64,000 bases of DNA, taken from the NCBI RefSeq assembly GCF_019880205.1, contig NZ_CP082292.1, positions 2,728,001-2,792,000 of the forward strand, read 5' to 3'. The translations under genes and the position numbers were made by a program. This document shows positions 37,701-46,193 of the stretch, in pieces. Source of the stretch: Pantoea alfalfae (GTDB taxonomy: Bacteria > Pseudomonadota > Gammaproteobacteria > Enterobacterales > Enterobacteriaceae). A model generated the notes under the pieces. It did not search any database. It saw only the letters and a list, made by a program, of their open reading frames with translations, and was not told the origin of the DNA. The stretch's first letter is position 1, and every line of letters starts with the position of its first letter.

Positions 37701-39869
37701 TCAGCGCCGCGTGGGACGGCGTTTACGCACGGTATGCTTTGGCACCACGATGGCCGGTATCGCTGCCGGCTCTGGCGTTTCCGGCTGCTCAATCGGGAAG
37801 ATCGGCAGTGCGGCTAACAAGCGGCTGCCGTAGGCTTTGCTCAGCAGACGGCGGTCGTAAATCACGATTTCGCCATAGCATTGATGGCTGCGAATCAGGC
37901 GTCCGACCTGTTGAATCAGGGTAAATGAGGCGCTGGGTAAACTCTGCACCTCAAACGGATAGCGCTTCAGGCTTTTCAGCCATTCGCCTTCGGTCAAAAT
38001 TACCGGACTGTCCACCGGGGGAAAAGCGATTTTGTGGATATGCACCTGACTCAGCAGATCGCCTTTGAGATCCAGCCCCTCAGCAAACGACTGCAGGCCA
38101 ATCAGAATGCTGGTGTCACCTTTGGTAACGCGCTGACGGTGCAAATCCACCAGGCGGCTGCGCGGCTGATCGCCCTGCACCAGCATCGAGAGCCGCAGGT
38201 CTGGCAGACAGGCGACAAACTGCTGCATCGCCCGGTTGCTGGCAAACAGCACCAGCACGCCTTTATGCTTTTTCTCCGCCATCTGCTGACGGAAGAAACC
38301 GGCCATCTCGGCGATGTGCTCCGCTTCGTGCGCCATCAGCGGCTCAAGTCGCATCTGCGGGATCACCAGCTTGCCCTGCTCCACATGGTTAAACGGTGAG
38401 TCGAGCGCCACAAAGCGGTCGCCCGCTTTTTCGCTAAGCCCTGACATCTCCTGCAGGCGGTTAAAACTGTTGAGCGATCGCAGCGTGGCGGAGGTGACCA
38501 CCACATGCGGAATTTTGCGCCACAGCATTTTCTCCAGCTGGTCGCTGACGCGGATGCCGGCGCAGTGGAACAGCAGATGCGCCTGACCTTCGCGCAGCTC
38601 GCGGGTAATCCACTTCGATACCGGCGCGCCAGAGGCTTTTTCCATTGCCGCCAGCCGCCAGAGTTTGCTGATTGATTCGAACCAGCCAAACTGACGATTG
38701 AGCTGGAGCAGGTTGCGATGCAGCCGCACCATATCGACCTTGCCGGTCTGCTCACTCAGCGCATTAATCAGGCCTTCACTCAGTCCCCGCAGGGCATCGC
38801 TGAGTTTGAACAGCCGGGCGCAGAGATCCAGCAGCTCCTGCGGCAGCGCACCCAGCACAAAGCGGTATTCGCCCGGCTGGTTATTCGGCGGCAGCAGCGG
38901 ATTCAGCGCCTGCGCGGTGATGGTCAGCAGTTCGCGCAGCTCATCACAGTGTGCTTTCAGTCGCTCAGGATTAGCCAGCGGCGGCGGCGACTTCGGCCGC
39001 ATCTGCGTCATGATGCTCTCAACCAGCTTGATAAACAGGTCAAGCTGCAGGCTGCTCCAGCCCGGCGTGATGTCGGCGCTCATCTCCAGCGCATCGCGGG
39101 CCACTTCCGGCAGGTGATGTCCTTCATCCAGTACCAGCATCAGGTTTTTAGCGGGCGGCAACACTGACTCATTCTCCATCGCCGCCATCACCAGCGCATG
39201 GTTCGCCACCACCACATCCACCTGCTCGATTTCACGCCGCGCCACAAAGAACGGACATTCACGATACCAGTGGCAATGCGAACCCAGACAGCTCGCTTTG
39301 TCGGTGGAGAGGCGCTGCCAGAGGCTGTCGCTGACGTTCTCCTCGCTGTGATCGCGCAGGCCATCCCACTGGTAGCGATCCAGTGACTTCTGTAAGCGAC
39401 CACACTGCGTCTGTTCTTCTTTGGTACTACTGACGGCGTCATCATCCAGATAAAGCAGCAGATCGCCCTGCTGATCGTCATCGGCCGCCATCGCCGCCAG
39501 ATTGCGCGGACAGACATAGCGCCCGCGGCCAAACGCGGCGGTAAAAGTGAGATCGGGGATGATTTTCTTCAGCAGCGGCAGATCTTTCGTGAAGATTTGA
39601 TCCTGCAGCGCCACGTTGGCGGTGCTGATCACCAGCTGCTTTTCCTGAGCGCGGCTGGCTGCGATGCCCGGAATCAGATAAGAGAGGGTTTTGCCCACGC
39701 CAGTCGGTGCTTCGACCGCCAGATGGCGCGCGTCGTCACCCGCCAGGCATTTCGCTACTTCAGCGATCATCTGGCGCTGCGGCGCACGTGGAATGAAATC
39801 AGGCACCTGCTGCTGAAGCGCTTTATACCACTGCGCTATCTGGCTTTTTACTGCGGCTGTCAGGGCCAT
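37701..39869 (-). CDS. dinG: ATP-dependent DNA helicase DinG
   Basis: SOS-induced superfamily 2 (XPD-like) 5'-3' helicase, 722 aa (E. coli 716). Walker A APTGVGKTLSYLIPG is near residues 49-63 and the DEAH-type box is VLDEGHH. The iron-sulfur cluster cysteines are in GRYVCPRN and ASCLGSHCHWYRECPFF. Motif VI is LIQQVGRLIRSH. DinG resolves R-loops and G-quadruplexes. The start MALTAAVKSQ at 39869 matches the E. coli start; the ribosome site is weak. A perfect LexA box lies 30 bases upstream. Confidence 0.97.
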   Translation of the reverse strand: MALTAAVKSQIAQWYKALQQQVPDFIPRAPQRQMIAEVAKCLAGDDARHLAVEAPTGVGKTLSYLIPGIAASRAQEKQLVISTANVALQDQIFTKDLPLLKKIIPDLTFTAAFGRGRYVCPRNLAAMAADDDQQGDLLLYLDDDAVSSTKEEQTQCGRLQKSLDRYQWDGLRDHSEENVSDSLWQRLSTDKASCLGSHCHWYRECPFFVARREIEQVDVVVANHALVMAAMENESVLPPAKNLMLVLDEGHHLPEVARDALEMSADITPGWSSLQLDLFIKLVESIMTQMRPKSPPPLANPERLKAHCDELRELLTITAQALNPLLPPNNQPGEYRFVLGALPQELLDLCARLFKLSDALRGLSEGLINALSEQTGKVDMVRLHRNLLQLNRQFGWFESISKLWRLAAMEKASGAPVSKWITRELREGQAHLLFHCAGIRVSDQLEKMLWRKIPHVVVTSATLRSLNSFNRLQEMSGLSEKAGDRFVALDSPFNHVEQGKLVIPQMRLEPLMAHEAEHIAEMAGFFRQQMAEKKHKGVLVLFASNRAMQQFVACLPDLRLSMLVQGDQPRSRLVDLHRQRVTKGDTSILIGLQSFAEGLDLKGDLLSQVHIHKIAFPPVDSPVILTEGEWLKSLKRYPFEVQSLPSASFTLIQQVGRLIRSHQCYGEIVIYDRRLLSKAYGSRLLAALPIFPIEQPETPEPAAIPAIVVPKHTVRKRRPTRR

Positions 39870-39898
39870 GATTTGCGTTACCACACCGAAAAAATGGC

Positions 39899-39914
39899 CT
39901 GTATTTTTACACAG
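39899..39914. promoter_or_regulatory. LexA box of dinG-ybiB
   Basis: CTGTATTTTTACACAG fits CTGT-N8-ACAG exactly. It is 30 bases ahead of the dinG start, and dinG is a known SOS gene. Confidence 0.92.
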
Positions 39915-39991
39915 TATCCTGGCGGCGTCAGCTTTCGCGCCGAATTTTTCGTGACCCGCCGTAAAATCAGCGGTTGTCCGACAGCGGTGTT

Positions 39992-40510
39992 TTACGCCAG
40001 CACTTTGTACATATAGGTGGTGGCATCCAGCACGCCTGCGATGGATTCGGCATAACAGGGAATCGACCCCGCCACCTGCCAGCCCAGCGAGCGATAGAGA
40101 TCGCTGGCGACATCGCCGCTGCGCGTATCCAGCACCAGCAGGGTTTTGCCCTGTGCGCGTGCCCGCTGCTCAGCGCGCTGCATCAGTTCACGGGCGATGC
40201 CCTGACGGCGCGCCTGCGGGTGCACCAGCAGTTTGCTGATCTCTGCGCGGTGGCGGCCATTAGGCATGCCGCTGCGGCTGATGATGACCGTTGCCACGAT
40301 GCGCCCGCGCTGACGCGCGACCAGTAATTCGCTGTCGCCGCTGGTGATGCTGGCACTCCGCTGCTGCCAGAATCGCACCATCACCTCATCATCTTCAGCA
40401 TCAATAAAACCGACGCTGGCACCGTCTGCCACGCAGCTCTGCAAAACGTCGGTCAGTTCACCCAGCAGCTGTTGCGCCTGGGCCGCGCTGAGAGTTGCGT
40501 AATCCGTCAT
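39992..40510 (-). CDS. GNAT family N-acetyltransferase
   Basis: 172 aa, one GNAT domain from about residue 45 to 165. The acetyl-CoA-binding motif A is seen as ISKLLVHPQARRQGIARELM near residues 91-110 (the Q/RxxGxA loop), followed by LLVLDTRSGDVASDLYRSLG, typical of small-molecule acetyltransferases. The start ATG overlaps the stop of the XRE-cupin gene by 4 nt, so both are one operon. The acyl acceptor is unknown. No counterpart sits at this place in E. coli. Confidence 0.9.
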   Translation of the reverse strand: MTDYATLSAAQAQQLLGELTDVLQSCVADGASVGFIDAEDDEVMVRFWQQRSASITSGDSELLVARQRGRIVATVIISRSGMPNGRHRAEISKLLVHPQARRQGIARELMQRAEQRARAQGKTLLVLDTRSGDVASDLYRSLGWQVAGSIPCYAESIAGVLDATTYMYKVLA

Positions 40511-41070
40511 GGTTTCGCCACCACCAGTAAGTAACGCGCGCCGTCAGTCAGGTGCGCCTCAAAAGCCGATTTACCGACCAGATGAAACCGCAGGCAGTCG
40601 CCGGGCTGTAGCGTCCACGCCTGAGACCCCATCGTGACGGTAAGACCGCCCTCGCGCAGCCAGATATGCTGCTCCAGCCCCTGAATGGGTGGCACATCAT
40701 AATCGATTCGCGCACCAGGCCGTAACCTGCCCTCCACGAGTTCACATCTAAAATGAAGTGCAGGTGGTGAAATATTCCGACGGATAAAACCGCTGGCGTC
40801 ATCCTGCCACACCGGCTGCTGATCCTCTTTGACCAGCTGACTGGACTCTTCTTCCACTTCACTGAGCAGGCGCGACATCGTTAAGCCGTATGCAACACAC
40901 AAACGATTAAGCAGTGCCGCCGTGGGACTGGTCTCGCTTCGCTCAATGCGCGATAATGTCGCGCGGCTGATGCCGGTAGCGACAGAAAGTTCATCAAGTG
41001 ACCAGCCGCGTTGCAGGCGTAATTCTGCCAGCCGCACCGCCAGTCGTTGCTCCGTATTCAGCTCCGGCAT
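40507..41070 (-). CDS. XRE-family regulator with cupin sensor domain
   Basis: 187 aa. An N-terminal helix-turn-helix (about residues 8-64) contains ELRLQRGWSLDELSVATGIS and RATLSRIERSETSP. A C-terminal cupin (about 105-185) contains HIWLREGGLTVTMGSQAW and QPGDCLRFH. Such HTH-cupin repressors usually sense a small ligand and control a neighbouring enzyme, here the GNAT gene it is coupled to. It is divergent from mlrA, sharing a 149-bp control region. Confidence 0.92.
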   Translation of the reverse strand: MPELNTEQRLAVRLAELRLQRGWSLDELSVATGISRATLSRIERSETSPTAALLNRLCVAYGLTMSRLLSEVEEESSQLVKEDQQPVWQDDASGFIRRNISPPALHFRCELVEGRLRPGARIDYDVPPIQGLEQHIWLREGGLTVTMGSQAWTLQPGDCLRFHLVGKSAFEAHLTDGARYLLVVAKP

Positions 41071-41136
41071 GGTGTTCTCTCATTTTTGGGAATAATTCTC
41101 TTATTTGAGATATAGCCTGGAAAAGCCGTATCAGTC

Positions 41137-41169
41137 AAGTTGTACATTGAGAAATGTATTGTACAACTT
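41137..41169. promoter_or_regulatory. TGTACA dyad in the mlrA control region (MerR/MlrA-type)
   Basis: AAGTTGTACA (41137-41146) and TGTACAACTT (41160-41169) are perfect inverted repeats separated by 13 bases. Long-spaced TGTACA dyads are the operator type of MlrA/CarH/LitR-like MerR proteins. The right arm overlaps a possible -35. Confidence 0.7.
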
Positions 41170-41187
41170 AATTTGCTTCGTTATGGT
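41159..41187 (+). promoter_or_regulatory. Putative mlrA promoter
   Basis: TTGTAC (41159-41164), 17 bases, TATGGT (41182-41187), about 33 bases ahead of the mlrA start. The -35 lies within the right arm of the dyad. Confidence 0.5.
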
Positions 41188-41219
41188 AATCGTACTCAGA
41201 CCAATCGAAAGAGGAATTT

Positions 41220-41954
41220 ATGACCTTATACAGTATCGGTGACGTCGCCGAGCGCTGTGGCATAAACCCAGTCACCCTGCGCGCCTGGCAGCGTCGTTAT
41301 GGCTTACTGAAGCCGCAACGTACCGAAGGCGGACATCGTCAGTTTGACGAAGAAGATGTGCAGCGCATCGAAGAGATTATGCGCTGGATTGAAAGTGGCG
41401 TGCCGGTCGGTAAAGTGAAGGCACTGCTGGAAGGTGGCGATGTTGATGCACACGATGGCTGGACCACACTGCAGGATGAACTGATTAGCGTACTGCGCCA
41501 CGTCAGGCCTGCTAAACTTCGTAATAAAATTGCCGCGATTGGTCGCGAACATCCGATTGATGCGCTGATTGATCACGTTTTTATGCCAGTGCGCCAGAAG
41601 CTGAGTCTGGATCAGAACACGGCCCGCACCATGTGCAGTCTGCTTGATGGTCTGCTGATCGACTATGTTGCATTTTGTCTGACCGCCAGTCGCAAAAAAT
41701 CGGGTAAAGATGCGCTGATTATTGGCTGGGGCATCGACGATCGGACCCGTATCTGGCTGGAAGGCTGGCGTCTTTCGCAGCATGGCTGGCGGATTGATGT
41801 ACTGGCAGAACCCCTGGATGTTCCCCGTCCTGAACTCTTTCCCGGCATGAATATGTTTGTCTTTACCGGTAAAAAACTGACCCGTCGTCAGCAGGAGCAG
41901 CTGTCACACTGGCAGGAACAGGGCTATGCCGTGCGGTTACATGAACCTACCTGA
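41220..41954 (+). CDS. mlrA: HTH-type transcriptional regulator MlrA
   Basis: MerR-family activator of csgD, and so of curli and biofilm formation in E. coli; 244 aa (E. coli 243). The MerR DNA-binding domain (residues 1-70) reads [20 protein letters not shown] and [15 protein letters not shown]. The C-terminal part resembles a B12-binding-like sensor with [20 protein letters not shown] and [29 protein letters not shown] precedes the ATG at 41220. Followed by yohO and convergent yehW, as in E. coli (yehV-yohO-yehW). Confidence 0.93.
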   Translation: MTLYSIGDVAERCGINPVTLRAWQRRYGLLKPQRTEGGHRQFDEEDVQRIEEIMRWIESGVPVGKVKALLEGGDVDAHDGWTTLQDELISVLRHVRPAKLRNKIAAIGREHPIDALIDHVFMPVRQKLSLDQNTARTMCSLLDGLLIDYVAFCLTASRKKSGKDALIIGWGIDDRTRIWLEGWRLSQHGWRIDVLAEPLDVPRPELFPGMNMFVFTGKKLTRRQQEQLSHWQEQGYAVRLHEPT

Positions 41955-42041
41955 TAACAAAAACGCACGCCGGGCACTTTGCCTCCTGCCTTGCGCGCGC
42001 TATTATCCCCGCCTCACTGTTAACAAGCTCAGGTTTCACCC

Positions 42042-42149
42042 ATGAATGTCAAAAAAGCCTTTTTCGCCACGCTGTTTTTCATTATGGCTCTCGGCGGCAC
42101 CAGCGGTCTGATGCTGGTGGGATATTCTCTTATTGTCCACTCACGCTAA
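42042..42149 (+). CDS. yohO: Small membrane protein YohO
   Basis: A 35-aa protein, [20 protein letters not shown] continuing to [14 protein letters not shown], made of one hydrophobic helix. E. coli YohO also has 35 aa, shares the MALGG..G.ML.GY pattern and lies at the same place between mlrA and yehW. Function unknown. The start is the ATG at 42042; the ribosome site is weak. Its last 20 bases overlap the 3' end of yehW on the other strand. Confidence 0.85.
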   Translation: MNVKKAFFATLFFIMALGGTSGLMLVGYSLIVHSR

Positions 42150-42861
42150 GCCAGCGCTGCAGGCGTTCAAACAGGCGATCGCTCACTATTGCCAGCAGCG
42201 CCACCAGTAATGCTCCCTGAATCACATAGGCTGTATTAAATCCGCTCAGGCCGATAATCACCGGCGATCCCAGACTTTTTGCGCCCACCGTTGAGGCAAT
42301 AGCCGCGGTGCCGATGTTGATGATTACCGACGTGCGTATCCCGGCGATAATCACCGGTGCAGCCAGCGCCAGTTCAATCTGCCACAACCGCTGCCAGCTA
42401 CTCATGCCGACCCCGATGGCAATTTCCCGGCTGCTGGCGGGTATGCTATCAATGCCCGCCAGCGTACCCTGTAAAATCGGCAGCAATCCGTACAGCAGCA
42501 GCGCCACCACCGCCGGCCACGCGCCAAAGCCCATTACCGGCACCGCAATCGCCAGCACCGCCACCGGCGGTATCGTCTGCCCCGCCGCTACGATAGTTTC
42601 CATCAGCGGCCGGAAAGCGCGTCCCGCTCGCCGGGTCACCAGCACGCCACTGCCAATGCCGATCACGATGGCCAGCAGGCTGGCGGTGATCACCAGGAAC
42701 AGATGCGCCAGCGTCAGCTGCCAGAAGCTCTCCTGCTGATAGAGTGGTCGCGCCAGTTCCGGAAACCAGCGGTGAAACAGCGGCCCGCTGTAAGGCATCA
42801 GAGTCAGCAGCGCGCCGTAGAACAGCACCAGCCACAGCAACGGATCCCTTAGCCTGCGCAT
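42130..42861 (-). CDS. yehW: Osmoprotectant ABC transporter permease YehW
   Basis: Inner-membrane permease of the YehZYXW (OsmF) importer, 243 aa as in E. coli. Six helices; the BPD permease domain has [20 protein letters not shown] near residues 142-161 as its coupling loop and [20 protein letters not shown] after it. The system belongs to the OpuC-type family and is reported to be a low-affinity betaine importer. The start overlaps the yehX end by 13 nt, and the 3' end overlaps yohO on the opposite strand. Confidence 0.93.
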   Translation of the reverse strand: MRRLRDPLLWLVLFYGALLTLMPYSGPLFHRWFPELARPLYQQESFWQLTLAHLFLVITASLLAIVIGIGSGVLVTRRAGRAFRPLMETIVAAGQTIPPVAVLAIAVPVMGFGAWPAVVALLLYGLLPILQGTLAGIDSIPASSREIAIGVGMSSWQRLWQIELALAAPVIIAGIRTSVIINIGTAAIASTVGAKSLGSPVIIGLSGFNTAYVIQGALLVALLAIVSDRLFERLQRWLSVSGQ

Positions 42862-43796
42862 GTGAAGCCCTCGCGCAGTTGCAGCAGGTCGCCAAAGTGG
42901 AGCACGCCCATTGGCTGCTGCTGATCGTCAACGACCGGCAGTTTATCGGTGCGCCGGGCGATAAACTGCGACAGCGCGTCCCGCAGCGTCAGCGCCGCAG
43001 CAATCGGTTCGCCCGCCAGCCACTCGCCGCGCCGGACGGCGTTACCGACCTGTTCCAGCGACAGCAGCCGGACGCCCATTTCACTGCGGCCAAAGAAGTC
43101 GCGCACAAAATCATTTTTCGGCTGGGTCAGCAGCTCTGCCGACCTGCCCTGCTGAACAATCTTACCGTTATCCATCAGCACAATGCGATCCGCCAGCGTC
43201 AGCGCTTCGTCAATGTCATGCGTCACCAGCACGATAGTGCGGCCAGACAGCCGATGAATACGCAGCATCTCCTGTTGCAACACGCCGCGCGTCACCGGAT
43301 CGAGCGCGCCGAACGGCTCATCCATCAGCAGAACTTCCGGGTCCGCCGCCAGCGCCCGCGCCACGCCCACCCGCTGCTGCTGCCCACCGGAGAGCTGATG
43401 CGGATAGCGATTCAGCAGCTGCGCGTCAAGGTTCAGCAGCGCCAGCAGCGCCGCGATGCGCTCATCGATCTGCGCTCTGGACCAGCCCAGCAGGACCGGC
43501 ACTGTGGCGATATTCTTCCGCACCGTCCAGTGCGGAAACAGGCCAATCGACTGAATGGCATAGCCCATGCGTCGGCGTAATATGCGGGCATCCAGCTGGC
43601 GAATCGACTCACCGGCAAAGCGGATCTCACCGCTATCAAACTCCACCAGCCGGTTGATCATTTTCAGCGTGGTTGATTTGCCGGAGCCGGAGGTGCCGAG
43701 CAGTACACAGAACTCCCCTTTGGCCACCTGTAGCGACAGATCTTTTACCGCCGCTTTGCCGTTAAAGGCGCGGGAAACGCCATCAAACTCAATCAT
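42849..43796 (-). CDS. yehX: Osmoprotectant ABC transporter ATP-binding protein YehX
   Basis: ATPase of the OsmF importer, 315 aa (E. coli 308). Walker [16 protein letters not shown] near residues 34-48, signature [20 protein letters not shown], Walker [14 protein letters not shown] and the switch His of LVTHDIDEA are complete. A C-terminal part from about residue 245 forms a CBS-like regulatory segment, which in OpuA-type transporters senses ionic strength. It overlaps yehY by 8 nt. Confidence 0.95.
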   Translation of the reverse strand: MIEFDGVSRAFNGKAAVKDLSLQVAKGEFCVLLGTSGSGKSTTLKMINRLVEFDSGEIRFAGESIRQLDARILRRRMGYAIQSIGLFPHWTVRKNIATVPVLLGWSRAQIDERIAALLALLNLDAQLLNRYPHQLSGGQQQRVGVARALAADPEVLLMDEPFGALDPVTRGVLQQEMLRIHRLSGRTIVLVTHDIDEALTLADRIVLMDNGKIVQQGRSAELLTQPKNDFVRDFFGRSEMGVRLLSLEQVGNAVRRGEWLAGEPIAAALTLRDALSQFIARRTDKLPVVDDQQQPMGVLHFGDLLQLREGFTCAG

Positions 43797-44964
43797 CTTT
43801 TCTCTCCAGCAGTGAGATCAGCAGGCGGAACAGCGCATCAATGACGACCGCCAGCGCAATCACCGGGATGACGCCCAGCAACACCAAATCCAGCGCACTG
43901 CTTAACAGCCCCTGGAAAATAATCGCGCCAAAACCGCCCGCGCCAATCAGCGCCGCCACCACTGCCATACCCAGCGTCTGCACCAAGACGACACGCAGGC
44001 CCGCGAGCCAGACCGGCAGCGCCAGCGGCACATCCACCGCGATAAACTGCTGCCAGCCGCTCATGCCCGTGCCGCGCGCACTTTCGCGCACCTCATGCGG
44101 CACCTGTTGCAGCCCCACCACCACGCTGCGCACCAGCGGCAACAGCGCATAAAGCACCAGGGCGATCAGCGCCGGGGCCATACCAATGCCGCTGATACCC
44201 CAGTCACCGAGCCACGGAAAATGCTGAGCCAGACCGGCCAGCGGCGCAATCAGCAGACCGAACAGCGCCACCGACGGCACCGTCTGAATCACATTCAGTA
44301 CACCAAACACGCTACCCTGCCAGCCGGGCCGCCGGAACAGCATGACGCCCAGCGGCAGCGCAATCATCAACGCAGGCAAGACTGTACCGGCCAGCAGCGT
44401 GAGATGACGGCTCAGCGCCGCATCAAACACCGCATGACGGTTGGCATACTCTTTCAGCAGGGAGAGATCGGCGAGCTGGCCACTGAACAGCAGCAACAGC
44501 GGCAGCAGCCAGACCTGCAGATTAAGCAGCAGCTGTGCCAGCCGATGCGGGGTCAGCTGCCGCACCTGATCGGTTATCAGCAGCAGGATCAGCGCACCGC
44601 TGCACCACAGGCCACTGGCAAAGCTGGTGCGTGCCAGACGGCTGCCCTGCTGACTCAGCAACGTCGCCTGATGACCGCTGAGCCAGATGATCGCCGCCAG
44701 CATCAGCTGAGCCGTCAGCAGCGCTACAATCAGCGTGACGCGCCCGGGCGGACGCCACAGCAGCAGCCAAAGCGTCACTAATGGCAGCAGTAATAGCCCG
44801 AAGCGGTTTATCTGCCAGCCCATCAATGGTTCACCCGCCACCAGACGGTTCGGGGCGAAGTTAAGAAACGGCAAGGCCACCAGCGCGAGGCTCAGCAGCG
44901 TCAGCAGCAGCAATGCCACCGGCTGCTGAGCCGGACGGCGTATCGCGTCCCGCGATATCTGCAT
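43789..44964 (-). CDS. yehY: Osmoprotectant ABC transporter permease YehY
   Basis: Larger permease of the OsmF importer, 391 aa (E. coli 385). An N-terminal half with several hydrophobic helices precedes the BPD domain, which has [20 protein letters not shown] and [18 protein letters not shown] in the coupling region near residues 290-330. Start at 44964, 3 nt after the osmF stop; the end overlaps yehX by 8 nt. Confidence 0.94.
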   Translation of the reverse strand: MQISRDAIRRPAQQPVALLLLTLLSLALVALPFLNFAPNRLVAGEPLMGWQINRFGLLLLPLVTLWLLLWRPPGRVTLIVALLTAQLMLAAIIWLSGHQATLLSQQGSRLARTSFASGLWCSGALILLLITDQVRQLTPHRLAQLLLNLQVWLLPLLLLFSGQLADLSLLKEYANRHAVFDAALSRHLTLLAGTVLPALMIALPLGVMLFRRPGWQGSVFGVLNVIQTVPSVALFGLLIAPLAGLAQHFPWLGDWGISGIGMAPALIALVLYALLPLVRSVVVGLQQVPHEVRESARGTGMSGWQQFIAVDVPLALPVWLAGLRVVLVQTLGMAVVAALIGAGGFGAIIFQGLLSSALDLVLLGVIPVIALAVVIDALFRLLISLLERKDD

Positions 44965-44967
44965 CGG

Positions 44968-45879
44968 TTACAGCAGCTTTTTCTGCTGCAGCCACTCGGT
45001 CGCTACACTGCTGGCATCCTGACCGTCGACCGCGATTTTGGCGTTGAGTTGCTGCAGCGTCTTCTCATCAAGCGCGCTGAACACCGGCTTCAGCCAGTCG
45101 GCAATCTGCGGATAGGCTTTGAGGACCGATTCGCGGATTACCGGCGTCGGCGCGTAAATCGGCTGAACGCCTTTGGGATCGCTGAGCGTCTGCAGACCCA
45201 GTGCTGCTACCGGGCCGTCGGTGCCGTAGGCCATCGCCGCGTTAACGCCGGAGGTCTGTTGCGCTGCTGCGCTGATGGTCACAGCAGTATCGCCGCCCGC
45301 CAGCGACAGCAGCTGATCCTGCTTGAGGTCAAAGCCATAGGCTTTTTCAAAGGCCGGTAAAGCATCGCTGCGTTCGATAAATTCGGCTGAGGCGGCCAGC
45401 TTGAAGGTTCCGCCCTTTTTCAGAAAGGCGCTGAGATCGGTCAGCGAAGTGAGCTGGTTCTTCTCAGCCAGATCTTTACGCACGGCAATGGTCCAGGTGT
45501 TGTTGGCCGGAGCCGGTGTCAGCCACACCAGATGGTTTTTCTCCGCATCCAGCTTCTTCACCTTTTCATAGCCTTCAGCGGCATTCTTCCAGGCACTGTC
45601 TTTTTCATCGTTGAAGAAGAACGCGCCGTTGCCGGTATATTCGGGGTAGATATCGAGCTCGCCCGCCGTGATGGCACCGCGTACCACCTGCGTTGTGCCA
45701 AGCTGGATTTTATTGACGGTTTTTACGCCGTGCTTTTCAAGCACCTGAAGGATTACGTTGCCCAGCAGTGATCCTTCGGTATCAATTTTGGAGCCGACCC
45801 GCACCGGCTCCGCCGCCTGTACCATCCCCATACTGAGCAGCAACGCGCTGACTCCCACCCAACCCCGAACTCTGACCAT
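44968..45879 (-). CDS. osmF: Osmoprotectant-binding periplasmic protein OsmF
   Basis: Periplasmic receptor of the YehZYXW importer, 303 aa (E. coli OsmF/YehZ 305), OpuAC family. The start at 45879 (MVRVRGWVGVSALLLSMGMV) has AAGGAAAAGG upstream; a frame extending 42 codons further has low-complexity basic sequence and no ribosome site. The signal peptide is cut after VQAA. Binding-pocket stretches include ELDIYPEYTGNGAFFF and NAAMAYGTDGPVAALG. In E. coli it is RpoS-dependent and osmotically induced. Confidence 0.95.
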   Translation of the reverse strand: MVRVRGWVGVSALLLSMGMVQAAEPVRVGSKIDTEGSLLGNVILQVLEKHGVKTVNKIQLGTTQVVRGAITAGELDIYPEYTGNGAFFFNDEKDSAWKNAAEGYEKVKKLDAEKNHLVWLTPAPANNTWTIAVRKDLAEKNQLTSLTDLSAFLKKGGTFKLAASAEFIERSDALPAFEKAYGFDLKQDQLLSLAGGDTAVTISAAAQQTSGVNAAMAYGTDGPVAALGLQTLSDPKGVQPIYAPTPVIRESVLKAYPQIADWLKPVFSALDEKTLQQLNAKIAVDGQDASSVATEWLQQKKLL

Positions 45880-46193
45880 GGCCTTTTCCTTATCGCAGTC
45901 TGTTGTTTTTACATGATGTTTTCGTGTGATGACGCGCAAGGCGCGGGACGCCTTAGCGTTGAGCCTGCTCGCCTGCTCGCCTGCCGCTGAAAGGGAGACT
46001 GGCAAGGCGTGCAGCGGAAATTATCTGCCTTAAAAGCGTAGCCTGGCGCAGCGGCGCTGCAGCTGACTTTATCGCAAATTTATAACGATTTGGGATTAAA
46101 AAATTATTATCAATAACCGAAATGAATTTACGTCTGGGCGTCTAAACGGCTATTCTCGAAAACCTGTTTTTATAATAAAAGACGTACAACATC
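45880..46193. other. Divergent region osmF - MFS gene
   Basis: 314 bp without coding frame. Left part is GC-rich, with an 8-bp unit (cctgctcg) repeated 2.6 times at 45964-45984 and short inverted repeats. Right part is AT-rich and should hold the promoter of the MFS gene. No promoter hexamers are assigned. Confidence 0.5.

Noticed and set aside
45964..45984. Tandem 8-bp unit cctgctcg as a VNTR or CRISPR-like array
   Set aside because: Only 2.6 copies and no spacers; likely chance in a GC-rich leader.
45880..46005. An in-frame extension of OsmF by 42 codons
   Set aside because: It would bury the signal peptide, and a good ribosome site stands before the ATG at 45879.
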